Shown one piece after another: positions 9,573 through 15,750 of a DNA stretch of 17,860 bases (its first letter is position 1; each line of letters starts with the position of its first letter). The notes beneath the pieces were generated by a model. It saw only the letters and a list, made by a program, of their open reading frames with translations, ran no database searches and was not told the origin of the DNA. Source of the stretch: an uncultured Solirubrobacterales bacterium (GTDB taxonomy: Bacteria; Actinomycetota; Thermoleophilia; Solirubrobacterales; Solirubrobacteraceae); contig CAJBXY010000109.1 in assembly GCA_903959665.1 (NCBI GenBank), forward strand, positions 1 to 17,860. The letters run 5' to 3'. The position numbers and the translations under genes were made by a program.

Positions 9573-10097
9573 GCGGCAGCGCCGCCACAGGCCGAGCCCT
9601 GCGCGGCGGGCGCTATTGCGTAATTGTGCGAATTCGCCTGCGTGGCTCGTATTTGGCGGGAATACGCGCGCGTCGGCAAATCCACGCCCAACTAGGTCGG
9701 CGTTCACAAACAGCTCTTGACCGCCTTCGTCCTTGCGGTAGACGTAGGCCAGTAGGCGCCCGTAGCGGTCGCGCGGCTCTGTGCCGATAACCAGGCGGAT
9801 CGCGCTGCCGCTCGGCAGCAGCCGCTCGTTCTCATTGCTGGCCTCGGGGCCGAAGCAGTCAACCTCGGCGTTCGGTTTGACGCTCTCAGGAGTGTCGATC
9901 CCGATGTAGCGCACGCGCTCTTCGCGGCCGCTGAGCTTGGCGACGATCGTGTCGCCGTCAACGACCCGCGAGACGGTGCCGTCGATCTCGTCGCCCGGCC
10001 CGGCCTCGCCGCCACCGCAGCCAGCGGCAGCGAGCAGCAAGGCTGCGGCGATCGCCACGCAGGCTGCCATGCGGTTTCTGCTGCCAGACGAGATCAC
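9570..10097 (-). CDS. thermonuclease-family (SNase-like) lipoprotein
   Basis: Predicted extracellular, lipid-anchored nuclease of the staphylococcal nuclease fold. The 175-residue protein has a signal peptide and a lipobox AAGC with Cys 27. The SNase domain starts at about 38 (DGTVSRVVDGDTI). The catalytic triad positions are all present: R63 and E71 in RYIGIDTPES, and R114 in DRYGRLLAYVY. The ending, with FVNADLVGRGFA and GLW, is also typical. Members of this family cleave DNA and RNA using calcium, so scavenging of environmental nucleic acid is plausible. The GTG at 10097 is chosen because TAACGT lies 6 nt upstream; ATG at 10070 would shorten the signal peptide n-region. It runs toward the small membrane protein gene on the same strand. 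Confidence 0.9.
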   Translation of the reverse strand: MISSGSRNRMAACVAIAAALLLAAAGCGGGEAGPGDEIDGTVSRVVDGDTIVAKLSGREERVRYIGIDTPESVKPNAEVDCFGPEASNENERLLPSGSAIRLVIGTEPRDRYGRLLAYVYRKDEGGQELFVNADLVGRGFADARVFPPNTSHAGEFAQLRNSARRAGLGLWRRCR

Positions 10098-10103
10098 CGC
10101 TCG

Positions 10104-10109
10104 ACGTTA
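10104..10109 (-). promoter_or_regulatory. -10 box (TAACGT) of the nuclease gene
   Basis: On the minus strand TAACGT ends 6 nt before GTG 10097; no SD is present. The spacing fits a leaderless transcript. Confidence 0.45.
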
Positions 10110-10170
10110 TCGCCGCTCAGCGGACTGTCGCGGCGGCGCGCCACTTTCGCTTCACTCTTTGGGCAATGCT

Positions 10171-10184
10171 GCGCGGCTCCGCGC
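10171..10184 (-). terminator. possible hairpin after fbaB, without a T-tract
   Basis: A 5-bp GCGCG/CGCGC stem with a 4-nt loop lies 13 nt after the fbaB stop on the minus strand. No run of T follows, so it is at best a weak or processing-type 3' end. Confidence 0.25.
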
Positions 10185-10197
10185 GAGCGCTGCGCGC

Positions 10198-11286
10198 TTA
10201 AGCGATCGTTACGTCGTCTGAGAGGTAGACGTCTTGAACGGCGTTGAGAATTTCAACGCCTTCGTTCATCGGCCGCTGGAACGCTTTGCGGCCGGTGATC
10301 AGGCCGGTGCCGCCGGCGCGCTTGTTGATCACCGCTGTCGTGACGGCCTCGGCCTTGTCGCTGTCGCCGCCGGAAGCTCCGCCGGAGTTGATCAGCCCTG
10401 AGCGGCCCATGTAGCAGTTGGCAACCTGGTAGCGCGTTAGGTCGATCGGGTTGTCGGTCGTCAGCTTGTCGTAGACCAGCGGGCTGGTCTTGCCGTAGGA
10501 GACGCCGTCAGCGTTCAGCGCGAGGTAGCCGCCGTTGTTCTCCGGCAGCTTCTGCTTGATGATGTCGGCCTCGATCGTCGTTCCGATGTGGTTGGCCTGG
10601 CCGGTGAGGTCGGCGGAGACGTGGTAATCGGTGCCGTCGACGACGAAGGCGCTGTTTCGCAGGTAGCACCAGAGAACGGTGAACATGCCGAGCCGGTGAG
10701 CCTCCTCGAAGGCCGCGGCAACGTCGACGATCTGGTGGTGCGACTCCTCCGAGCCGAAGTAGATCGTCGCGCCGACGCCGGCGGCGCCGATGTCGAAGGC
10801 GCGCTGAACCGAAGCGAACATGATCTGGTCATACGTATTCGGATAGGTCAGAAACTCGTTGTGGTTGAGCTTGACGATGAAAGGAATCCGGTGCGCGTAC
10901 TTGCGCGAAACGGCGCCGAGCACTCCGACCGTTGAAGCGACCGCGTTGCAGCCGCCCTCGATTGCCAGCTCGACGATCTTGCCGGGATCGAAGTACTCCG
11001 GGTTTGGCGCGAAACTGGCGCCGGCGGAATGCTCGATTCCCTGGTCGACGGGAAGGATTGAAAGGTAGCCGGTGCCACCAAGGCGGCCGTGATCCCACAT
11101 CTGCTGGAGGTTGCGCATCACCTGCGCGCTGCGGTCGCTTTCGGCGACGATCCGCTCGTTGAAGTCTGGGCCCGGCAGGTGCAACATCGAAGCGTCGATC
11201 GTCGTGCACTTGTGGTCGAGCAGCGTCTTGGCGTTGTCGCCGAGCAGTTCTTCGAGCTGGGAGGAGGTCATCGATTCAGTAGCCAC
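10198..11286 (-). CDS. fbaB: class I fructose-bisphosphate aldolase, FbaB/DhnA type
   Basis: This cytoplasmic aldolase interconverts fructose 1,6-bisphosphate with glyceraldehyde 3-phosphate and dihydroxyacetone phosphate through a Schiff base. The 362 residues resemble E. coli FbaB closely along the whole length: TGYLSILPVDQG, EHSAGASFA, RIPFIVKLNHNE, GATIYFGSEES, YHVSADLTGQANH, NPIDLTRYQ, NCYMGRSGLINSGGA and the ending LNAVQDVYL. K244 in DIIKQK corresponds to the Schiff-base Lys 237 of E. coli. GTG 11286 has GGAG 9 nt upstream; ATG 11271 would align better with the E. coli N-terminus, so the start is open. It is divergent from the zinc-ribbon gene. Fba and Eno in one window reflect core glycolysis but are separate transcripts. 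Confidence 0.95.
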   Translation of the reverse strand: MATESMTSSQLEELLGDNAKTLLDHKCTTIDASMLHLPGPDFNERIVAESDRSAQVMRNLQQMWDHGRLGGTGYLSILPVDQGIEHSAGASFAPNPEYFDPGKIVELAIEGGCNAVASTVGVLGAVSRKYAHRIPFIVKLNHNEFLTYPNTYDQIMFASVQRAFDIGAAGVGATIYFGSEESHHQIVDVAAAFEEAHRLGMFTVLWCYLRNSAFVVDGTDYHVSADLTGQANHIGTTIEADIIKQKLPENNGGYLALNADGVSYGKTSPLVYDKLTTDNPIDLTRYQVANCYMGRSGLINSGGASGGDSDKAEAVTTAVINKRAGGTGLITGRKAFQRPMNEGVEILNAVQDVYLSDDVTIA

Positions 11287-11329
11287 GTCAGGTATCTCCG
11301 TATTCGGTAGCGGGAAATCAGCTTGCTGA

Positions 11330-11335
11330 AGCGTA
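11330..11335 (-). promoter_or_regulatory. possible -10 box (TACGCT) of fbaB
   Basis: TACGCT on the minus strand lies 43 nt before the fbaB GTG, leaving room for a leader with the GGAG ribosome-binding sequence. The same hexamer precedes the gene at 13467. No convincing -35 is seen. Confidence 0.3.
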
Positions 11336-11373
11336 GCCGCGATCCGCGCTCGCTGTCGTCAGCGCCAGCGGGC

Positions 11374-11379
11374 TAAGAT
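11374..11379 (+). promoter_or_regulatory. -10 box (TAAGAT) of the zinc-ribbon/rhomboid-like gene
   Basis: TAAGAT ends 10 nt before ATG 11390 and no SD follows, consistent with a nearly leaderless mRNA. Confidence 0.5.
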
Positions 11380-11389
11380 CGCAGCGTCG

Positions 11390-12127
11390 ATGCCCGAAGC
11401 CCCTGACCTCTTCGTTGTCTGCCGTTCCTGCGGGGCTGAGGTTTCCAAGTACGTGACCGAATGCCCCTACTGCGGCGCGCGAATGCAGCAGCGCGCACCG
11501 AAGATCGCCCGTGGCCGGATTGCCGCCAGCGGCACTAAACCCAAGCGGCAGCGCAAGCGTCGTCAACGCTCGCCGCTCGCCGCTAGCGGGCCTAGGAAGC
11601 CACTCGTTTCAGCCACGCTCGCCGCGGCCTGCGCGATCGGTGCCGTTCTAATTGTGCCGGGAGTCGTGTTGGCCAGCGAGGTAGGGGTCGTCGGGCAGCT
11701 CGACGGCCAGTGGTGGCGCCTGGTCACGGCCTCCTTCTTCGCCGACAACCTCTGGTACACAGCCGCCAGCGTTGCAGCAATCGCCTTGTTCGGCGGACTG
11801 ATCGAACGCGAGCACGGGCCGTTTGTCGCCGGTGGCTGTTTTGCGATCTGCGCCGTCGGTGGAATGGCGGCGGCCGCCGGGCTGGAGAGCATCCCACTGG
11901 CGCTTGGAGCAAATGCCGCCGCGCTCGGGCTGATCGGCGCGTGGGTCATAACGCCGGTGCTTCAGACGCGGCGCGGCGAGCAGCCTTCGGTTGATCTGAT
12001 TGGCACTGCAGTCTGCGCCGCAGTGCTGCTGTTGATGCCGCTCGCGGCCGTTGAGGCGAGCTCTACGGCAGGCACCGTTGGGCTAATTATTGGCCTGCTC
12101 GCCGGCATGATTCTCGCGCGCCGGTAG
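11390..12127 (+). CDS. zinc-ribbon protein with degenerate rhomboid-like membrane domain
   Basis: This 245-residue protein starts with a zinc ribbon, CRSC (11-14) and CPYC (25-28), then a very basic linker (about 50-70). About six hydrophobic helices follow (roughly 73-95, 119-137, 144-164, 167-189, 201-221, 225-243). The order of features matches rhomboid proteases: GQWWRLVTASFF is the L1-loop WR motif, ALFGGLIEREHGP the end of TM2, and GANAAALGLIGAW the position of the catalytic GxSG helix. Asn 175 replaces the catalytic Ser, and the last helix (GTVGLIIGLLAG) lacks the catalytic His; no His follows residue 142. It is therefore predicted to be an inactive rhomboid-fold protein, perhaps a binding or quality-control factor. 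Substrate and partner are unknown. It is divergent from fbaB. Confidence 0.8.
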   Translation: MPEAPDLFVVCRSCGAEVSKYVTECPYCGARMQQRAPKIARGRIAASGTKPKRQRKRRQRSPLAASGPRKPLVSATLAAACAIGAVLIVPGVVLASEVGVVGQLDGQWWRLVTASFFADNLWYTAASVAAIALFGGLIEREHGPFVAGGCFAICAVGGMAAAAGLESIPLALGANAAALGLIGAWVITPVLQTRRGEQPSVDLIGTAVCAAVLLLMPLAAVEASSTAGTVGLIIGLLAGMILARR

Positions 12128-12130
12128 GCT
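12125..12130 (+). promoter_or_regulatory. -10 box (TAGGCT) of the 12139 gene
   Basis: TAGGCT ends 8 nt before ATG 12139, with no SD. It overlaps the TAG stop (12125-12127) of the upstream rhomboid-like gene, so the TA of the box doubles as the stop codon. Confidence 0.5.
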
Positions 12131-12138
12131 CTTGGGCG

Positions 12139-12477
12139 ATGGCTGAGCACCGTTACAGCGCTGAGCAGGTAGATGCAGCGGTCGCTGCGATCGCCGACGG
12201 CGAACGTTTCGCTGACGCTCAGGAGGTAGTCACCCACGCCGCCCCAGGGCTGCAGCAGATTCTTGGCGCGGCGCTCGACGCCGGCGGCTTCTTCGATTCA
12301 GCCCATCAAGGTGAGATTGCCCGCGTCGCCGCGATCACCGACGATCAGCAGCGCCGCGTTGCGCTCGCAGAGCTGGTCGCTGAGGAATCACGACTGGCGA
12401 TGCTGATCGGCGTTGCAGTCGGGTTGGCGCTAGCCGACGAACTTGGAACAGCGAGCGAGGGCGAGGGGAGCGATTGA
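12139..12477 (+). CDS. small soluble helical protein of unknown function
   Basis: I do not recognise this 112-residue protein. It is Ala/Glu-rich and predicted almost entirely helical, with no signal peptide. Blocks that look conserved in character are YSAEQVDAAVAAIADGERF, AAPGLQQILGAALDAGGFF and VAEESRLAMLIGVAVG. The last is hydrophobic but too broken by charge to be a clear membrane helix. The TGA overlaps the ATG of the following hydrolase gene by one base (TGATG), so the two are probably translationally coupled and may work together. The start is fixed by the TAGGCT box 8 nt upstream. Confidence 0.72.
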   Translation: MAEHRYSAEQVDAAVAAIADGERFADAQEVVTHAAPGLQQILGAALDAGGFFDSAHQGEIARVAAITDDQQRRVALAELVAEESRLAMLIGVAVGLALADELGTASEGEGSD

Positions 12478-13172
12478 TGAGCAGCGTTGCGGTGAATTAC
12501 TTAGGCCACTCGGCCTTCTCGATCGAGCACGACGGAACGAAGGTTCTCGTTGACCCGTTTCTCACGGGCAACCCGAAGGCGACCGCCGATGCAGCCGAGG
12601 TTGAGGCCGACGCGATTCTCGTAACACACGGCCACAGCGATCACCTCGGCGACACTGCCGCAATAGCTTCGCGCACAGGGGCCCCGATCGCGACGATCGT
12701 GGAGACCGCCGCCGAGCTGACCGACGAGCTGGGCCCAGAGCACGTGGTTCACGATCCCAATCTCGGTGGCACGGTCTATTTCGACTGGGGCTGGGCGCAG
12801 TGGGTGCCGGCTTGGCACACCTCAACAACGACGCGCGGGACGATCAACACTCCTGCCGGGATCGTGCTCAACATTGGCGGCAAGACGATCTACCACCTTG
12901 GCGACACGGCACTCTTCAGCGATCTGGCACTGCCCGGGCAGCGCCACTCGATCGATCTCGCCTTGATTCCAATTGGCGGCCACTACACGATGGATCGCCA
13001 TGACGCGGTTCGCGCCGCGACGCTGGTCGGCGCGCCGCTGGTGGTGCCGATTCACTACAACACCTTCCCACCGATCGAGACCGACGCGGCAGCCTTTGCC
13101 GAGGCCGTCGCGGCCGAAGCGAACGCCACCGTCGTGGTGCTCGACCCAGGGCAGAGTTTGGAACTGAAATGA
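12477..13172 (+). CDS. UPF0173-family metallo-beta-lactamase-fold hydrolase
   Basis: Cytoplasmic metal-dependent hydrolase of the UPF0173 (YtkL-like) family, whose substrate is not established. The 231 residues match the family size. The metal site H51-G-H53-S-D55-H56 is intact. Other family markers are GHSAF near the start, VLVDPFLTGNP, YHLGDTALFSDL, PIGGHYTMDRHDAVRAA and VPIHYNTFPPI. An in-frame TTG one codon upstream (12474) is possible, but ATG 12477 has SD GAGGGGAG (12462-12469 region) at good spacing. It overlaps the preceding gene by one base and the following RAM-domain gene by four (ATGA), forming a tight three-gene unit at 12139-13444. Confidence 0.92.
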   Translation: MSSVAVNYLGHSAFSIEHDGTKVLVDPFLTGNPKATADAAEVEADAILVTHGHSDHLGDTAAIASRTGAPIATIVETAAELTDELGPEHVVHDPNLGGTVYFDWGWAQWVPAWHTSTTTRGTINTPAGIVLNIGGKTIYHLGDTALFSDLALPGQRHSIDLALIPIGGHYTMDRHDAVRAATLVGAPLVVPIHYNTFPPIETDAAAFAEAVAAEANATVVVLDPGQSLELK

Positions 13173-13444
13173 TTACTGCCTTCGTCCTTGTTGAATCGGA
13201 GCGCACGGCGCTGGCCACGCTCGGCGGCAAGCTGCAGCAGATCGACGGCGTCGCTGAGGTGTACTCGGTAACGGGGGCCTGGGACTTCGTAGCAATCGTG
13301 CGCGTAGAGCGCCACGAGCAGCTCGCTGAAGCGCTGGCCGAAAACGTTGCCGCGCTCGAGGGGGTGAGTCGCTCGCAAACGATGGTCGCGTTCGATTCCT
13401 TCACCGACCTGGACATCGACCAGCTCTTCGCTGACGGGTCCTAA
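13169..13444 (+). CDS. stand-alone RAM-domain (Lrp/AsnC ligand-binding) protein
   Basis: The 91-residue protein consists of the effector-binding and oligomerising domain of Lrp/AsnC regulators without the DNA-binding helix-turn-helix. Typical features are the alternation of strands and helices in ITAFVLVESE, LQQIDGVAEVYSVTGAWDF and FVAIVRVE, and the Gly of VTGAWD in the ligand loop. Such short proteins usually assemble as rings and may bind amino acids or modulate a full-length regulator; no partner is visible here. Its ATG overlaps the stop of the UPF0173 gene (ATGA at 13169-13172), so it is translationally coupled. No SD of its own is seen. Confidence 0.87.
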   Translation: MITAFVLVESERTALATLGGKLQQIDGVAEVYSVTGAWDFVAIVRVERHEQLAEALAENVAALEGVSRSQTMVAFDSFTDLDIDQLFADGS

Positions 13445-13452
13445 GCGGCGGC

Positions 13453-13458
13453 TACGCT
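13453..13458 (+). promoter_or_regulatory. -10 box (TACGCT) of the 13467 gene
   Basis: TACGCT ends 8 nt before ATG 13467 and there is no SD, consistent with leaderless expression. Confidence 0.5.
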
Positions 13459-13466
13459 GAGCTGCG

Positions 13467-14120
13467 ATGAGCTCGATTGTCCGCCCAGAGTTCGGCGAAT
13501 CACTGCCGACGAAGCTTGGCCCCAAGTGGCGCGCGCTTGGGCGGCTGCCACGGGCGCTGATTGTTGGCGCTGCGGCCGCAGTCCTGTTGGTGATCCTCGC
13601 TCTTGTGCTTGGCGTCGGCTCGCCGACGAAGAAGGTTGAGGTTGGCGCTCCGGTTGCGTTCCAACTCAGCTACGACGGCGATCTGCTCGGGCAGCGACTC
13701 ACCGTCGGGCGCGAATCGCTGCGGCTCGAGACACCCGCCGGCGTTGCAGCGAAGCGCAGCTTCACCGTCCAGCCGCTCTTCCTGCCTGCCTACGAGGGGT
13801 CGGTTGAGGGAGTGCTGCCGCTGCGGGCTGAGAAGATCACAGCTCAGCTTGGCGCCCGTGATCCGAGCTTCGCGACGATTGCGGAAGGGCCCGTGCTAGT
13901 CGAGGAGCAGCCCGGCTACGAGATTCTCTACCGCTTCGTCCGCGATCGGCGCAGCTTCTACGGGCGGCGCGTGCTGCTCTTCCCGACCAAGCCGGGCGCC
14001 CGCGCCGGCGTTGACGTGACAATGATCGCGATCCGCGGAGCTGGCGCGCTGACTGCCCAATCGCTCGCTCTGCAGTCGCCGCTGCGTGAGCCGCTGCAAT
14101 CGCTCGTCGTCGGTAACTGA
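13467..14120 (+). CDS. single-pass membrane protein with extracytoplasmic beta-rich domain
   Basis: I do not recognise a family for this 217-residue protein. A short basic cytoplasmic N-terminus is followed by one membrane helix (about 30-50, ALIVGAAAAVLLVILALVLGV). The remainder (52-217) alternates short strands and turns, with Lys/Arg and Glu spread evenly, and would lie outside the membrane. Repeated strand-like pieces such as VAFQLSYDGDLL, YEILYRFVRDRRSFYGRRVLLFP and GVDVTMIAI suggest a beta-sandwich or barrel-like domain. The FYGRRVLLFP piece is distinctive enough for a search. It ends 3 nt before the convergent sigma-factor stop codon. The ATG is set by the TACGCT box 8 nt upstream. Confidence 0.75.
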   Translation: MSSIVRPEFGESLPTKLGPKWRALGRLPRALIVGAAAAVLLVILALVLGVGSPTKKVEVGAPVAFQLSYDGDLLGQRLTVGRESLRLETPAGVAAKRSFTVQPLFLPAYEGSVEGVLPLRAEKITAQLGARDPSFATIAEGPVLVEEQPGYEILYRFVRDRRSFYGRRVLLFPTKPGARAGVDVTMIAIRGAGALTAQSLALQSPLREPLQSLVVGN

Positions 14121-14123
14121 GCT

Positions 14124-15620
14124 TTAAGCGGCAGGCGAAGGAGCGCTCGGCGCGTCGCCGTCGCTTGTTTCGAGAAGCTGCTGCGTGGTTGGTTCGGTGG
14201 CTGGTGCGACCGGAGCGTCGGCGGCCGGCGGGGTGTCGGTGACCGGCGGGGCCGGCGGGGTGACGGTGACCGGCGGGGCCGGCGGGGTGACGGTGACCGG
14301 CGGGGCCGGCGGGGCCGGCGGGGTGTCAGTGACCGGCGGGGCGATCATCACGTCATCGTGGTGCTCTTCAGGGACAACCGGCACAGCTACGGGAGCCGGG
14401 TCAACGGCCAGCGGCAGCGGCGCTGGTTCGACGACCGGCGCGACCACGACGGCGACGGTCGGGGCAGCGGCGACAAGCGGCGCAGGCTTGGCTGCTGCTT
14501 CAACCTTCGGCGCCGGCGCGATCGGTGTTGCGGCAACCGGAGTGCTCTGCATGATCGCGGCGGCAGACTCGCGCCTGGGCTCGGCGGTTGTAGCGTTGTT
14601 GACGCCGACGGCGCCTGTCGTGACGATCGCGGCGGCGGCGACCGTTGCAGCGGCCTTCGTCGCCACCGAGCCAACGGCGCCGGAGAGCAGCCCGCCGCTG
14701 GCGGTAACGGTCGCGGCTGAGCCGGCGCTGGCGGTAGTGCCGATGTGAGCGAGAACGACCTTCTTGAGCACCAGCAGCGGCCCGATCGGCAGCAGCATCG
14801 CCAGCGCCTTGTTGTTCTGCTTCAGCGTCGCTTGGAAACCTTTGCAGCGTTCGCATTCGCGCGTGTGGCGGCGAACCGGGGGGGAGAGCTTGGTCAAGCC
14901 TTCGGCCACTTCGGCAAGTTCGATCCGCGCCTCTTCGCAGGAGATTTGCCGCGCCTGCGCAGCTTCGGCGAGGCCGCCGCGGGCGCGAACCAGCAGCGAC
15001 TTGACGCTCGACACGGTCGTCTCCATCGCTTCGGCGATCTGGTCATAAGAGAGCGCGTCGATCTCGCGCAGCAGCAGTGCCGTGCGCTGCTGCTCCGGTA
15101 GCTCGCGTACATCGCTCATCAGCTGGCGCAGATCTTCGCGCTGGCTTACTTCATCCTCGGTTGTGCGGCCGTGGTTGGCTACGTGGTGGTCGAAGTCGTC
15201 AACGCCGATTGCGCTCTGGCGGCGCAGGTGGTTGAGCGAGCGGTTACGAGCGATCCGGTAGAGCCAAGGCTTCACGTTGATCTCGCGCTCGTCGGCCATC
15301 ATTGCGCTGTAGGCAGCGGCGAAACTCTCCTGCGTTACGTCTTCAGCATCTTCCTTCGAGGCCAGCATGTGGCGCGTGAAGCCAAGGATCCGTGCGTGGT
15401 AGCGGCCGACGAGAGCTTCGTAGGCGGACTGGTTGCCGCGGCGCGTCAGCGTGACCAGCTTCTCATCCGATTGGAGACGCAAAAACGCGCTCGGGGCGCG
15501 CAGACCTACAAGGTCGGATTGTGTTATTGCCGAGGCTTCCATTGATTCTTCAGGGATACCAACACCGCTGGAGGCGAAAGGTTTCGCTTTTTTCCGCCCC
15601 CTTGAGCTTCTTTTAGCCAC
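14124..15620 (-). CDS. ECF-like sigma factor fused to zinc-motif, membrane and Pro-rich regions
   Basis: This 498-residue protein begins as an RNA polymerase sigma-70 (ECF) factor. Region 2 spans about 64-135 (DAEDVTQESFAAAY, PWLYRIARNRSLNHLRR) and region 4 about 165-220 (LPEQQRTALLLREIDALSYDQIA, SSVKSLLVRAR). An anti-sigma-like zinc motif follows: C228, then H252-x3-C256-x2-C259, as in zf-HC2/ZAS domains. Hydrophobic segments lie at about 273-293 and 318-340, and the last 150 residues are Ala/Pro/Val-rich with PPAPPVTVT repeats. The sigma factor thus seems to carry its own membrane-tethered control module with an external tail. Some actinobacterial ECF groups with long C-terminal extensions share this plan. 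GTG 15620 has TAGCCT 6 nt upstream; ATG 15542 is the alternative start. Confidence 0.88.
   Translation of the reverse strand: MAKRSSRGRKKAKPFASSGVGIPEESMEASAITQSDLVGLRAPSAFLRLQSDEKLVTLTRRGNQSAYEALVGRYHARILGFTRHMLASKEDAEDVTQESFAAAYSAMMADEREINVKPWLYRIARNRSLNHLRRQSAIGVDDFDHHVANHGRTTEDEVSQREDLRQLMSDVRELPEQQRTALLLREIDALSYDQIAEAMETTVSSVKSLLVRARGGLAEAAQARQISCEEARIELAEVAEGLTKLSPPVRRHTRECERCKGFQATLKQNNKALAMLLPIGPLLVLKKVVLAHIGTTASAGSAATVTASGGLLSGAVGSVATKAAATVAAAAIVTTGAVGVNNATTAEPRRESAAAIMQSTPVAATPIAPAPKVEAAAKPAPLVAAAPTVAVVVAPVVEPAPLPLAVDPAPVAVPVVPEEHHDDVMIAPPVTDTPPAPPAPPVTVTPPAPPVTVTPPAPPVTDTPPAADAPVAPATEPTTQQLLETSDGDAPSAPSPAA
14232..14339 (+). repeat. 27-bp tandem repeats encoding the Pro-rich tail of the sigma protein
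   Basis: Three full 27-bp units (14232-14258, 14259-14285, 14286-14312) are followed by an extra 9-bp GGCCGGCGG unit (14313-14321) and a partial unit to 14339. Each unit is built from three related 9-mers. Read on the minus strand they encode P-P-A-P-P-V-T-V-T, with T-D-T variants at both ends. The pure central units suggest recent slippage or recombination and so variable tail length. Confidence 0.88.
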
Positions 15621-15626
15621 AGCTAC

Positions 15627-15632
15627 AGGCTA
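15627..15632 (-). promoter_or_regulatory. -10 box (TAGCCT) of the sigma-factor gene
   Basis: On the minus strand TAGCCT ends 6 nt before GTG 15620; no SD is present. It shares base pairs 15631-15632 with the TAGTCT box of tRNA-Leu on the other strand. Confidence 0.5.
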
Positions 15633-15636
15633 GTCT
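15631..15636 (+). promoter_or_regulatory. -10 box (TAGTCT) of tRNA-Leu
   Basis: TAGTCT ends 9 nt before the mature tRNA 5' end at 15646, so the primary transcript would have only a few extra nucleotides. No well-spaced -35 is seen (TTGAGC at 15602 is 23 bp away). The box overlaps the divergent sigma-gene box by 2 bp. Confidence 0.45.
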
Positions 15637-15645
15637 TCAGCGCCC

Positions 15646-15731
15646 GCCCGGGTGGCGGAACCGGTAGACGCGGCTGGCTTAAAACCGGCTGTCCCGCAAG
15701 GGACGTGGGGGTTCGAGCCCCTCCCCGGGCA
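15646..15731 (+). tRNA. tRNA-Leu (anticodon UAA)
   Basis: An 86-nt class II tRNA folds completely by eye. The acceptor stem is GCCCGGG paired with CCCGGGC, with discriminator A at 15731. The anticodon stem is GCTGG/CCGGC with loop CTTAAAA, giving anticodon TAA at 15680-15682. The long variable arm is GTCCC-GCAA-GGGAC, and the T arm is GGGGG-TTCGAGC-CCCTC with one G-U pair. The long variable arm and A73 fit leucine. CCA is not encoded. It decodes UUA, and UUG by wobble, both rare codons in high-GC genomes. Confidence 0.97.
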
Positions 15732-15750
15732 TAAATCGCTGCAAACTCGC

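Noticed and set aside
14232..14339. Tandem repeats considered as a CRISPR array
   Set aside because: Units are contiguous with no unique spacers and lie in frame inside a coding sequence.
14185..14748. 187-codon plus-strand frame of Gly/Ala/Thr/Val repeats opposite the sigma tail
   Set aside because: The low-complexity product is the reverse reading of the Pro-rich repeats, and the opposite strand has a clear sigma factor in a continuous frame.
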